A stretch of DNA of 64,000 nucleotides from Monomorium pharaonis (GCF_013373865.1 NC_050476.1:6680501-6744500); one strand, 5' to 3'; positions 12,345 to 25,656 are shown, counted from the first letter of the stretch. The notes: generated by a model not told the origin, from the sequence alone. Made by a program: numbers and translations.

Positions 12345-14300
12345 ATTTAACTTATTTCCTAATGTTTTGCTTTTCTTTTTCGGCTCCGTCGTCCTACTTT
12401 CGAGTATCGAGATTTCGTAGAATCAATTACGTATGCAGTACACAATGCAGTGTTACAAAACGCAAATGGAAATGCAGTAAATGATGCACGGCAAATATTC
12501 AAGCAACTTTTTGGAACGATTACAACAGCCCACGTGCCTATTGGTGTCTCAATAGAACGGACCAATAACTTTATTTATCAGTATCACATTCGCTATTTTT
12601 TTTAGAAAAGTCGATAAAATCCTTCAGTTATGGCTGTATTATGCGTAATGAAAGAGGAGCTGGAAATTGCAGCTGGAAATCGCGCGGCTTGGCATCGACG
12701 CGAGAAACGTCGATAAACTCCGACGGTGATATCGCGCGATAATTTTTGCGAGGATTCCGAATGTGTCGCTGGCTGTTTCGGTGGGCGGCAGGGACGGTTA
12801 GTGGCGCAGTTTCATCGGTATTACATCCCGTTCGTCCTCGCGTATCGCGCCAGAGTCCTAACTGCTAACCGAGACTCTTGGCACGATCTCGTTTACGATC
12901 GCACGGTTCGTTGGGAAACGTCCACTCGGGACGAGTTGGCATCGGGCTTAAGTCGATAAAGACGCCGGCGATTATTCTAATAATTTTCGCGCGTTTCCCC
13001 GCTGGGTTCCGGATTATATTCGAGGACGGCGGCGGTTTTGTATTAAAACAGGAAAAAGAATAGGGCATAGAGCGAAGATCGGGAATTCTGATAATTTGGC
13101 AGAGCGTCACCATGCGACTTCCTACGGAAATGCACGATTTCGAGATCGCATTGATATAGTGATTTTATGGCAATGTTCGGAGCAATATTTTGCGACAAAA
13201 AAAGATGTCCGGTGTATTCTCTAGTTGCAAATTCTTTTGCCATTTCTGATTGGAATGAAATACTATTTGCAGTATATCATTGTACCAAGTAACGAAATTA
13301 GGAAATTATATAGGATATTTTGTAGCATGTAGACACTTCAGAAATAAATTCAAGATATAAAAATAAAACAAAGCGTTTGAATAAGACTGAAAAAGAGTTC
13401 GTTATTTAAGCCGAATTGGTCTATAATGTATAAGAATCTTTATTGTGTCACTTTCTTGAATTTATTTCTGAAATTATGTCGTTAAAAAACATCCTTAAAC
13501 GTGTTAAAAGATTTTTATATAAAATATAAAATAAAATATGAAATAATAAATTATATAAAAATATGGGAATATATGTATTTTAGAACTAAAAAAAAGAATA
13601 TTCAGTATTTGCAAGTTGCAATATATTTCCTTTTTGTTATTTCTTATTAAAACACAATAATATATACAGTATAACAATACAAATTTATAAAAATAAGCAG
13701 GTATATGTACGCGTTTCGAGATATAAGATTTTTTAAATATAAAATCCGAAAATAAATTTTATCAAAAGTGGGTACGTATAAATGAAATATAAGTACAGTA
13801 TAAGCATATGTGTAGTATAAAGTGTATAACAAATAAATAAATAATTATATTGAGTATACAAATGTGCAAACATATGTCAAGACTTAAACATCATTATTTA
13901 AACACAAAAAGAAAATAATTACATCAACTGTAAAGTTTGGTACATTAATTTTCTGGAATTGAACATCAATATTAACTTGTGTTTTTTAGTAATTTTAATT
14001 GATAATTGATAATCTCAATAATCTCAACAATCTATCATTTTAATTTACAAGCTAGCCTTATTAAAACTTTTATTTTACGATTTAATTGCAAACGCAAAAC
14101 ATTGTTTTTTTTTTCTCAGTAGTTATCACGAAAGTTTGCGCATTACTTGCATGTTGCACCTTCAAAAACATGATTCATCATTTCGCGAACGGGATTTCTA
14201 TGATGTTAATGGTCCTTCGAGCGCCAGCGAAATAAAAAGTATCCACAGTATCACAGGTTTATTAATCGTCGATTCCGACAATTGCGATGGTCACGGTTCG

Positions 14301-17300
14301 TCAGTGCAGGCGAACTTTCTTCATCATGTTCAGAACGCTGATACCCGGCAATGGGCACGCCGGGTAAAAGTTATGACAGCCCTGACCTTCTATACCGGAA
14401 ATCAGTTGACCCATGTGAGCCGCGAAGTGATACCTTGACGGTACTTCCGCCATCGTACTCAAGCTTGTATCCCTGAAAGTAATAAAAAGGCTTTTATCAG
14501 CATTAACAACTTCCTATCGCAAAACACAATTCGTTAACTTCGCGTTGATATGATAACCGGTCCATTCGTCGTAAAATCGATTTTTTACATATCGTTAATA
14601 AGTGTACATAAAATAAATAAACTTTAGATTCGTATCAAGATGTTTTTATATATTTAATATAAATATTGCTGTGATATACAGTGTAAACTAAAAAAAAAAA
14701 AAGGCGCTTTAAATGTCGTGGCCATCGTAAAAATGTCTTTCAAGGCTTACAAAGTGCTGCAAAGCTGAGTTGAATGTCGAAACATTCGACCATGTTAAAC
14801 TGGTTACTGGCATGATGTATAAGAACCAGCACAAGGCAACTCGCCTTTTACTTTCGATATCGACACCAACTGGTAAACGTGTCCGTGCAAAATCCGGTTA
14901 CACCCAGCAAAAAGCAGGACGTATAATCGAATCCTTTCTCTCTTCCAATATACCAGCATTTGCATTTCCAGTAGAGTTCCAGAAAAACAAAAATTTTGTC
15001 GTCTCTTTTAAAACCATAAAGCCATAAATTTGAAATCTCTCACGATAATATTCCACTTTAAACAAATATGTAATACTTCGATTTCTCTCGTTCTCTTCTT
15101 TTAGTTGAAAGAATAATTTAGAAATGCTTGTAGAAAGCGTCATTGAAAGTAAACTATTATCGCGTTATCATAAGTAAACTATTGCCGCCGAATACGAGCG
15201 GCAAGGCAAATCACTTTCCTTCAGAGAGAATTTTCTATTAAAATTTACCCTCAAAATCTGATAATTGTGGGATAACGTGTGACCTCGAGGAATTTTACTA
15301 TACTTTTAGTAAATTTTACTAAAAAGTATCGTAATATTCCTCGAGGTCACACGTTATCCCACAATTATCAGATTTTGAGGGTAAATTTTAAGAGAAAATT
15401 CTCTCCGTGTTTGTTTATTTTTTTTTTCCACGAGACTTCTCATCATTTGCTTTGCAAATCTATTCCTTTGGATTTCCGTGGGAACGTAAAATCGACGTCG
15501 ATTGCCGACGATCTTTCTTCTTTAAAAATAGCCTGGATCCCGTCAAAAGCGAATACCACGCTGAACTCTTCGTGAGATCGTTCGACCTGTCGGAAGAGTA
15601 AAGGCGCAGCAGTTTCGTCACGCATGACTCCCGCGGAAGACGTCTTCCTCCTTCGGGAAAGAGAGCGCGGGAGAGAGCTTCCCCCCTTTACGATTTCGCA
15701 TCCTGGGCTTCGAAGGGGCGCTAGGATATATAACGAATAAACGCAAAACGGCTTTTTAGCCTCTCCATCTTGATCGGTTTAACCCGGAGCGATCCGCGCC
15801 GATAAAAATCGAGGCCCCGGAATGCGTCAGAATGGACTGGCGTTTACGCAGGCATAAAAGTAAATATAAAGCTCGGATCCTTCCGGGACATTAAACCGCG
15901 GCGCAACGGATCGTTCCTAGGGCGATTCTCTCTCGCCCGGGGATGCCCACTTTCGCACCGAGGGAATGAAGACGCGCGAAAGATAATGCGCGGCTCCTGC
16001 ATTTACCCCTACCCACTAACTTTTAATTATACCTAAAGTTATATTTGGAAACTTTCCGAGAAATTTTAATGCCAGAGCTAATATTTTTCACAATCATCCT
16101 TTCTCCCCCCCCCCCCCCGCGTAACTTCTATTTTACAGGCGCTTCTGCCTCCCGTTTATAATAAAGACTCGGCGGAATTTTTATCTTATCGCAATTACAC
16201 GTGTAACTCTTAACGAGTGTGCAATGTTGTGTAATGAAATGTCCTGTATTTAAACGAAAAAAATGTACTATACGTATATCGAGACAATGCCGTCGTTTTG
16301 GTTCATTATACTTTCTAATGGAACTCGCTTTTCTGCGTCAATTCATTTTACTGTTCGTCGACGTCGTTTTCGTTTAACACACGGACGGATGTGAACGACC
16401 GTAATAAATATAAGACTTTTATTTGTGCTCGTTGCTTTAAGGATAAACTACTCAAAATTTACCGATTTTTACTATTCATTGTACAAACTCTCTTTTACGT
16501 TATTTATCGCTATATTGTGATGGTCACTTCATTTATTTACTTATTCCGAATCATCGTTCTAAACAAAAATCGTCAATAAAAAATGCTAATAAAACGCGCA
16601 AAGAAGTTTCTAGTCATTAACATAAGGAACGAAAAGCTAAGAAGATGCTAATGGGACTATCTTGTAGAAAAACAAACCAAAAATTGTCTGTCAATAGAAA
16701 TGTGCATATTAATTTGTTTGTTTCTTGCAGCGTGTAAGGGGCAACGAAGCAGAAAGTACACGGAATTTTATACTTTATTCGCGAATAAATATTCATGCGA
16801 GAGATTTACGTTCGTTTGAAAACAAGAACGGAAAAAAACGAAAACAAGACTTTACACTCGTGACGAGCGTGAAATGATTCACGAGCGTCTCCTTCACGGC
16901 ACGAGTTAATCGCCGACGTCAGAAATAATAGCATTGCTTTCTATCGGCTAGCGTCGTTTGCCGATCGCGAAGAAATGTTTGCGGGTTAAGCCGCGCGTAG
17001 TTCCGAGAAGTCCGAGTATATACGAGTGCGAAGTGCCGCGTTATACCGCGGAGAAAGTACCACGGATTGGATAACCCGTGAAAAGGAAAGTGCTCGTCCG
17101 ATAGTTACGGTATGGTGCGGCAAGAGGTATGCACGTTTTCGTACCAAGACTTACATAAGAGACAGCGACTTTCGCGGAGCGGCGAGAGGCACTTTCCAAA
17201 ATGCGATGCTACGCAATTCTTTTTAATTCTCAACGCGATCCACGGTTGATGATTCTTCAAAATTCCTAATAAACACCGGCGACAAGTATTCTGGACGATG

Positions 17301-20094
17301 ATTGAGAGCAACGTACTATATAATGATAAAGTAACAATACGCACTTTTTCAAATGTAAACAATTTCGCCGAGAAAACTTAATTTCTCCGAGAATTAATTG
17401 TAAAATGATGTATTTAGAAAGACGTTTGTTTTGATCTTCGAAATATGCCGCAGACTAGATCACCGGGCGTGTTAATTTGTTGAGAACGCTTCCTGCTTCT
17501 CCTACGTTTGATACGGTCACATTCTAAATTTAACGAATACGTGTTTGCACGCACGATAGGATTGGCCACTCACGAATGTATAATTAATACATTCATGTTG
17601 GAAACTTCCATTCATCGTGGTTCGCGACGATACATTCCACACTGTGCAAATATGGGGATTTAAAAGCGTTCCGCGCACGGTCTGTGCAGGTACCGCATTT
17701 TCCGATTTTCCCCGCAGAATCCGTTTTAACGTAACCGTTGCTTTTAATCAGAACGTAAAACGGCACGAATTCGCGGTATAATTCTTTGCATTATCCGCAT
17801 AACGCGGCGGAATACGTGTGCGCGCGCGCGCGCGAGAGAGCCGGGACCTAGCTGCATTTTACCTCCGATCGTAAACGAAAATTGCGAAATACGCGCGGCG
17901 TGCACGCCGCATGCAATTGTCCTGGCGTCCAATTTTCCCGGGCGAGCAAGCGTTTCTCATTGGACGTTTTCTGCGGTCGCCTACGCCTACGCCGTCGTTT
18001 GCCGAAACGTCCTGTATAATTGTGATACACGCGTGATGTATTATTATTAGCTTTGCTGAGTGTAAATTGCATAACTGCTCTCGACGCGCCTTGTTTGCCG
18101 ATAACGGACAGATCAGCATGCGGTTCCCGATAAGAAACGTTCCGCATTCGATAAGAGCGTTGAGAAAAAAAATCACGTTCCTCGCGTAATTTTTCCCTTG
18201 CCAATGTCTACATATCCTTTCGCAATCTTTGCAGATAACACTCTTCAAGGTCGACGTACTCTAAGCCATTCAGTTGTAATGCCGATCGAAAGTTGTGAAA
18301 GTAAGAACGCCGAGTGCAAGAGCCTCAAATGATGAAAGTAGATTCTCTTGCTGCATCCAATAAATTGATCAGCATACCAATTACCACTGACCGTCGATCA
18401 TTCCAGATTCTTCCCCCAAGTAAACTTTGATAATAATTTACTGTCTACTATGCAGTGACAAGTTGACTATTTATTATTTAATACAAACTAAGCCACTTTC
18501 TCTTCTAAATGAGAATCCAGATGGAAAAAGAGGAAATAGATGTATGTAGGATATGTAAAAGTAGTTGCGTACCTTATAAGATTCAATAGAGATCGCTCCA
18601 TTTCACTTAGTTGATCTTGGTGAACGGACTTGGTGAGTTCGCATATTAACTTCGGCAAGCAAGCAGTTTTGATCGTCGCCAACATTTTCGCACGACGTAG
18701 GGCAACTGCACAAAAATCGGAGTCATACTGTCAATTATACCGTGGCACATGCAATATCATTCTGAGTGATGGGACGATTAATGGATCACAAATATTATTC
18801 CGAATGACCACGCGTATTCGTATCAACGACCGGTTTTGTTTAATCGCACGATAACGTGACAAATTACGAGCGCGGGTTGGAAATTTCTAAAGATCTGGGA
18901 CGTGACAATAAGACACTTTTACTTTCTAAAACAAAAATCTTCTCGTTACGCCCTAAATCTGTAGAAACTTTATTCGAATACAAGTGAATTAGTACAGCTA
19001 TTATATTTTTCTGACATTGTGCGGAGAGGCAATGTAATATTAAAATTTACAGTCAGAAAATATTTGAATAATTAGATCATAACTTCTTTATATCTTTGTG
19101 TATTAAAACACGTTTTAATACACATAGACATTTTACTTCTATTTTAATATCAAAAACATTTTATTATACAAATCGGGAACTATATTTTGATATTTATCGA
19201 TAAATTACATGTATTAAAATGCAATCGTAAAATATCATAATAATTATAATCATTAATTAAATAATAAATCGTTAAAAAATATTTATACAGTACATTATTT
19301 GCTAATTATATTATTAATCTATAAATATTGAATAATATGCTACACGCGCGCGTATATTTTACATACACGCAATCGCAGTTGAAATCCATTTACTGTTACT
19401 CTACTTTCCAATAGCATTTTCTCGAGAACTAGTTATACTCGCAGTGAGATTTCAATAAGCCATGAGACATAATATTTTGAGCGGTGGGGATTCCGATAAT
19501 GTTGTCAAATAATCAAAACGGACGAGCGCGCGCGATTAATTAGTCAATTCGCAGAGTAGCAATTAACTCCACGCGAACTAACAAGCGTAACTCGATGAAT
19601 AATGGTATGACGACACACACGTGCGTGTAGGCTTCGCATGCGAATATATTTTTGTGCAATGGCGCGACTGTAGGGAGAAAATGCTAAGCAGTTTGTACGC
19701 AAGGGTATCTTACACAAACTATATATTACAGCTCGAATCGGATATCGTCGTGATCGTCACCGGTAAAGCACACGCAATTTCACATTGTAAAGAGAAGATT
19801 GTATTCTTTGATATTATTCTTCAATTTCGTAATGCATTTGTGAAAGAGTTTTACTACGTTATATTGTATTACTATATGTTTATTCCTTTTCTTACCGTTA
19901 TTCTTATCGACGTCTTTTTTCGAGACAACTGGTATCTTATCGTGTGGCCCTTTAAGTTCGGGTTCTTTTATAGCATCGGTTATATTCCTTTCCGTCGTGT
20001 TACCAAAAATCGAGGCGATTAACGCGCTGTAATCACCGGCGAAAACCAAAAACATGCCCAAAAATATCACCAAGCGCACCGTACTGGTGTCCAT
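14301..20094 (-). CDS. Small secreted four-cysteine protein, DM4/DM12-like, three exons
   Basis: Three coding exons on the minus strand: 19896-20094, 18573-18705 and 14301-14472. The GT-AG introns are 1190 and 4100 bp and phases are 1 and 2, the same as in the 7785-10799 gene. The product is 167 residues. The start at 20094 opens a signal peptide (core VRLVIFLGMFLVFAG, residues 6-20). Exon 2 carries CLPKLICEL (Cys82, Cys88; C-x5-C-E). Exon 3 carries GCHNFYPACP (Cys143, Cys150; C-x6-C-P), preceded by a Tyr/Ala/Gly-containing stretch as in DM4/DM12 proteins. It ends after KKVRLH at a TGA. The family match is from the remembered motif; the exon structure is seen directly. The 4.1-kb intron between the cysteine exons makes the last exon the least certain part, although its acceptor (TTACTTTCAG), phase and motif all fit. 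Role unknown; probably extracellular. Confidence 0.8.
14473..18572. other. Large intron 2 of the 14301-20094 gene
   Basis: A 4.1-kb intron. It contains the MITE-like element at 15220-15409, a run of 14 C at 16105-16118, a (CG)7 run at 17821-17834 and several short open frames (for example 17859-18248 on the minus strand) without recognisable features. Confidence 0.55.
15220..15409. mobile_element. MITE-like inverted-repeat element, copy 1
   Basis: Terminal inverted repeats of about 80 bp. The right arm read backwards runs CACGGAGAGAATTTTCTCTT and then the left-arm motifs ACCCTCAAAATCTGATAATT and TGGGATAACGTG. The inner part is TTTTAGTAAA-like. The left end is slightly decayed (TTCAGAGAG for CACGGAGAG). 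The arm sequence is related to the element at 40794-41084. It has no open frame and lies in a large intron. Confidence 0.8.
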
Positions 20095-20175
20095 GTCGAT
20101 TTTCTTTTTCGATATGGCGTAGGAGAGGTATAGACTAGAGATAACCCGCTAATTTCTTGTCAATCTCCTGGTAGT

Positions 20176-20199
20176 TTTATCAGGTACAAGCCTGATAAA
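20176..20199. promoter_or_regulatory. Palindromic pair of GATA-type sites upstream of the 14301-20094 gene
   Basis: TTTATCAGG and CCTGATAAA form a perfect inverted repeat with 9-bp arms and a 6-base spacer, about 82 bp before the start codon at 20094. TGATAA is the core recognised by GATA-family zinc-finger factors, which drive gut and fat-body genes in insects (general knowledge). Its position fits a promoter-proximal element; use is inferred. Confidence 0.4.
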
Positions 20200-23100
20200 G
20201 TAATAAAGGTACGGTATAAGCCCACAAAGGTGGTGGAATTACGTCTGAAAAAAGTACGAATATCGAGCGAATTTGATTAATTGAGAAATAAATTTGAGTA
20301 TAATGCGTGGATAAAAAAATTTGGCTTTTATTTTCTACGTTAAAGCAATATATAGCATATAAAAGTGTATACAAAATGAAAGCGATTATATCGGAATCCA
20401 GTTGATTATTCTAGATTATTTGCTTATTCGTCGTTTGTATCGTTAGAGAACATGATATCCATCATAACTGTGAAATTATGTTTCTAATGTAAATGTACAA
20501 ACATCGATTCGCGGCGATGACTCCGCCGCTTTCAACGATCAGGTATTATTACGCAAACGTGCAGCCGATCGCGCTCCGCGACTCCAGGAGCGGTAAGTTC
20601 GCCTTAACCTGAATTCTCAAAGATACGTAATTGCTTATACGCACGATCGTCCAAACAAATACCTGTCCCTGGATTTGTAATTGATGGAATCAGCCAGACG
20701 ATCGACGCCGTGAACTGGCGCTCTCTCCCTCTCCCTCTCTCTCTCTTGAAAGAGAAGAAAAGACTCTTACTTTCCGTTAACTTCCGCTTTCTTCAAGATT
20801 CACCGTAGCAATAAAGCTAAATCCTCTTACGATGTCCGTCTTACTTTCATCCAAAGCGACAAAGCTCATTCTCGAGAGCCGTGGCCGCTTCGAGCCCGAC
20901 GACGACTCCTTTGTATCGTCGAATGCACTTCTAGCGCACGGGAGAGTTTCGCGGAAACGACCGGCGGAATTGTAACGGGATTTCTCCTTCTACTCCCTTC
21001 TTGTCCCGGGAAATAGGACGCAAACGACGCGAGACCTCTCTCTCAGCGAGCTGTAACGCAGACGTCGGGCGGGAGTGGCGCCGGAACTCACTTCCGAAGT
21101 GGCTCGCATTTGCGGATGACGTCGCCGATTATAATACGAGCGCGCGGCGGGGTATTCCCCGTATCTCGCAAGCGCGCACGATGCGATTTAGCCCGTTAAA
21201 TCGCGCGCCGACGTGCGCGAAATTTCGGAAAGCAATTAACCGAGGAGCGGTTGATCAATCCCCCGAACGTTCGACGTCGAAAATCACGCGCGCGCGCGCG
21301 CGCTCCAACTCGCTCGCTAAATCAAATCACGCGTAAATCGAAATCCGTGGATCGTAACTCAGTATCGCGCGCTGGCACTGCGATTGTGTATGTTACGTGG
21401 CTGCAACAAATTTCTCTGTCTCTCCATTACGTACGATTAAACGTTTCAGCGTGAAAAAAAATATCCGAATGAAACGCCGGACACTGAATATCACTATCAT
21501 CAGAAGGTGTCTAGCGAGGCGCGCTTACAATAACATTCCGTGAAAACCGGGAGAACGTCCGGAACAAAGCACAGTATTTTCAAACATGCCACTACGCGTT
21601 GTTACCAAACTGCGAGCACTGAAACGCGCACTGAAGTGACAGTTTACCGTCTCCAACGAGGAGAGAAATACGGGCCAGCGCTACCGTGGTCCGTCGAAGT
21701 CGCGGAATGACTGTGAATGACTCGAAACCACGGCGGCGAACCTAACGAGTCGTCAGTGAAAGTTGGCCGCCGATCGCTCGCAAGTCCACGGAGTTTCGAT
21801 GGCTTGCAGTTCTACCGCTCGTACGAGGCGGATCGCATGGGAAAACGCGCTAGTTTAATACTGACGATAATTATGTTCTTTCGTCTCTATATGTAAGAAG
21901 TATATTGCTTTGTAACATATTGCTCTTTAAAGTTGGCAAAATCACGATATGTATGAAAAACGTAATATCCTGTGTTGTGTTAAGTGAGAAAGATACGTCG
22001 AAGAATCGAGTTGAAATTACTTACTAAATATTTAAAAGAAAAAATTTAATATTTTGATAAAAAAGTAAACCTACAATGAACCAACAAATACAATGTACAT
22101 TAGTGTTAATTGGTGAAAGTTACTTTTTCATGAATTTTACAAGCAAAAAATAATTCTTTTTCCACTATTGAATTCTGAATTCTACATAAACGTGTATATG
22201 ATATCCGTACTATATGTTTCGAAAATAATATTGTGTGAAAATAAGAAGAACTCAATTGAACCGTGGCAATCGGAGCAGAAAGATGGTAACGTCAGTGAAT
22301 AATTAATAGGTGGAGCGGATTGTTACTTCAAAAGATTGGTACATATAGCAATAACTTTCCCATTGCGTGCTGATTTTAACATGCATATACTAGTTAAATA
22401 TTTTCGTTCTCGAATGAAAGTATACATCCTGATAAACCTAATAGTAGCTTAGTAAATAGACAAGATAATTCAAGGGTTACTCTGTAGCTTTTTCTGTATT
22501 CTAAATGCTTTCAAATTTTGTAATTTTTTCGTATTTTGAAATATTAATATATTATTATTGCAAAAAAAATTATGCAAATTATAATTATCTTATCTTTTTT
22601 AGATTTAAATATATAATTTATATATACGTCAACTGTATTAAAAAACCATAATTTGCACTATACGAGGTATAGTAACATATAAAATACAAGGTATAATAAT
22701 TCATCGATTAGTTTTTTCATTTTGAAAATATAATAACATAAAAGTGAATAAAAAACACAAGAATAGCTGAAATTAAAATCTGTATATCTTTTAGATTTAT
22801 TAATAAATAACAATACGTAAAATCCAATTAAAAATAATGGTGACATATGTACAATTCGACCATCTATTTGAATATACATACCTTAATTGTTGTTTCTGAA
22901 ATATATTCTCTCGTTCTTATCGATAAATCTGTACGTCTATACATTTGCTACGAAATAAAAAACATTATGTAGCAAAGTGTACATAAATATTCGTTTCGAT
23001 CAAAATTTACTAAGAATGTTATTTTTAAATCAGATTATTAAATTAGTTTTTAAATTAGTTTTTTAATGTGAATGCAAATGCAGCCCATATTAACCATTTC

Positions 23101-24042
23101 GTGGTTAATATTAATGTATTCAATTTATGTAACGGATTATAAGTTATATAAGAGATTGATGAAACAGAATACACTTTAACAAAAAAAAAAAAATCAAGCA
23201 CGCTTTTATTCCCTCATATTGGAATTTTATTTCTCGTGTGCGTACTTAATTTTACCTCTATTGTACCCAATGTAAATAACATCAACTGCCATAAGAAACG
23301 TCAATGACGTATTATCACTCAATAAAAAATGTTCATAATGAGCCAACACATTAGTCTAATGCAGAAGCAATGCAAATTTTTTGTTTTATACTTAGTCTCT
23401 TAACTGAAATTTGAATTAGAGAGGAGCAGAAAGAAAATTAAAAAATAAGTAATAAGATTACATATTTAGTATATGTTTATTACAAGTTTGTGTACACAAT
23501 TTTTATAATCATAATGTAAATTTTTTTATAGATATGTACAATATCACAAAAATAAATATTAAAATGTTAAAGTTGGATATAATTAGTAATATATTAATGA
23601 TGTTTTAAAAATAAAAGGTATCAAAAATTATAGAATTAATCTTTGATAAATCATTAAAATTTTCGAATATTCTATCTTTATGGATGTTCGTTGAGAAAGA
23701 TAGTAGTCAATCCTAATAGTGATTTTGTGAAAGGTGTGACATTTTTTAAGGAATCTATGTGAATTTTACGTATATTATAACATGAAGTTCGTTGTAAGCG
23801 TGTTTTGGGCCACTTGAGACGTCTTTTTCGATCACCATCGTGATAATTGCATTGTGAAAAAATTTTATTGACTGCTATAAAATAGAGATTGCGAAATTAA
23901 CTTGATTTAAAAGTATGTTTCAAAATATTTTATATATAATTATCTAAATATTAAACACTATTATGGTATAATTTATATATTATACCAAAACATCTTACAG
24001 TTTTGATTAATAGATTCGGAGGAATTTTCTGCAGAAGCATTG
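20200..24042. other. Spacer without a supported gene
   Basis: 20.5-21.85 kb is GC- and CpG-rich, with (CG)8 at 21287-21302. 21.9-24.0 kb is strongly AT-rich. Open frames at 21001-21336 and 22658-22879 are compositional, biased towards Arg or hydrophobic residues. AATAAA on the minus strand at 23864-23869 may end the transcript of the 24043-25656 gene. A 9-bp-arm palindrome (TGGTATAAT ... ATTATACCA) lies near 23965-23990. Confidence 0.5.
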
Positions 24043-25656
24043 TTATTTGAATCCGATTTTTGGCGATGGAGTCGCGGCTGCTGCCGCAGACGACGTTCTG
24101 CGCTCCCCAGGCGGTCTACTGACAAAGATCCCGTACTTCCGAGGCGGAGGTTCCGGTGGTACGGACGGTGGAAATGACGGTTCGAGAATCTTAAAATTAT
24201 ATTACATAATATTTTAAGCAAGATATACATAATTATTATTTTTTTAAGGTTTAACTAAATTAAATAGTTACGAATAAATTTTGACAAAGTATATGAACAA
24301 ATATTTTTATATGTATCTGAAAAATTGAGTAAAAAGATTAATTCATAATTGTATCGGTAAACCTTAATATTCTTTGATAATATGTATCTGTAAAAGATTT
24401 AGAATATCTTGTTAAATGTTTTTTTTTTTTGTACTTAAATTACCTTAAATTTCTCGAACGGGTTCGTGGCTCCTTCGAATTCTTTTGGATATTCACCCTC
24501 GACAGCTCGATTGGTTGAGCATGTAAATAATTTGTCTGGGTGTTTGTTCTAAAAACCATCTACGATTTAATAACAATTACTGAAACTAGAGTGAAAATTA
24601 TTAACTGCAGGTTAGGCATCGAAAGACGATCATTACTTTTTCGATGGCTTTTTCCAATCCAGTGATTTTATTGGATGTCGTAATTAATTCTGTACTAAGT
24701 CTATGCATCTAAATAATAAAACAATTATTACAATCAGCATTACATCAGCATTAAAAAGTTGATAATTCACCAACTCTAAAACTTACTTCGTCTTCTAATT
24801 GTTTTGTAGTCACTTTTTGCGCATCTGTCTATAATTTAAATACTTTGAATTGCATATATTTAATAATATATATAATAAATTACTATAAAAGTAAAAAGTA
24901 AAAATAATAATGCATATAATAAATTACTATAAAAGTAAAAAGTGCGAAACCATTGAAACACTAACCGTTTTTACGATTACTTCTTCGAATTCCGTTTTTT
25001 TAGTTTTTAACAAAACCAATCTGTCTAATTTCTAAAAAGAGTTCTTGATAAAAAGATTCATAAATATTACAGTATTCATTATAGCATTATACATATAAAT
25101 GTCAAAATTAAACTCACGGTTTTATTCTCGGCAACAATCATTGACATCTCTCGATTTGATTTTTCAATTCGTTTTATTATCTGGAAAACAATTGTATAAA
25201 AAAATAGATTAAAATTAATTTGAGGTTTAAAAAATCAGGTATAACGTTATTCTTTAATTATAGGTATGGACAAAAAATTTATATAAATTAATTTTTAATT
25301 AATTACGCACACAAACATTTTATATTTTTACATTTATATCTTTAATATATGTAATTAATTAACATTAATCTATATATTAATTATGTACATATTGTTTATG
25401 ATTTTATCTTATTATACGGATTACTTACATTATGAGCATACCATAACGCTATGTAGAACAAAATATACATCAAAATGCAGACATAAAAGTTATCCAAAAC
25501 GTACGCTCGTATAAAGGACTGTGTGAATATAAACAACAGATAGAAATAACATAAGTAATTATCATGGCAAAATTATTTTGCTTTAACGCTGATTAAAGGG
25601 GTTACCTGACGATCGTAAATATCAATAAACTTCAAAATCGAATGAGATCTTGACAT
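24043..25656 (-). CDS. Single-span membrane protein with coiled coil and Pro-rich tail, eight exons
   Basis: Eight coding exons on the minus strand: 25606-25656, 25429-25518, 25118-25180, 24966-25031, 24787-24828, 24637-24708, 24444-24548 and 24043-24189. All seven introns are GT-AG (78-254 bp) and phase 0, giving 211 residues. Residues 1-17 are polar. Residues about 26-44 (VCILMYILFYIALWYAHN) form one membrane span. Residues 48-128 are charged, with heptad-like Leu/Ile spacing (KRIEKSNREM, KLDRLVLLKT, HRLSTELITT, GLEKAIEK) that suggests a coiled coil. After a segment with KHPDKLFTC the tail is rich in Pro, Arg and Ala (PPSVPPEPPPRK) and ends at TAA. There is no cleavable signal peptide, so it is probably a signal-anchor protein with the coil on one side of a membrane. 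I do not recognise the family. Every exon is a whole number of codons, so skipping any inner exon would keep the frame. Confidence 0.8.

Larger units (their letters stand above)
10800..14300. other. Spacer between two paralogous genes
   Basis: No supported gene. It is AT-rich except for a GC-rich patch near 12640-13060. It holds an inverted-repeat element (12050-12216) and a near-perfect hairpin (12290-12344). AATAAA on the minus strand at 14258-14263, 38 nt past the stop of the 14301-20094 gene, is that gene's likely polyadenylation signal. Confidence 0.55.

Noticed and set aside
12359..12565. Minus-strand frame with a Cys-rich centre and basic end
   Set aside because: No start context, domain or splice partner; it lies right after a hairpin in spacer DNA and is probably chance or a transposon scrap.
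19621..20022. 133-codon plus-strand frame
   Set aside because: It is antisense to the first exon of the 14301-20094 gene, which has a signal peptide and matching splice phase.
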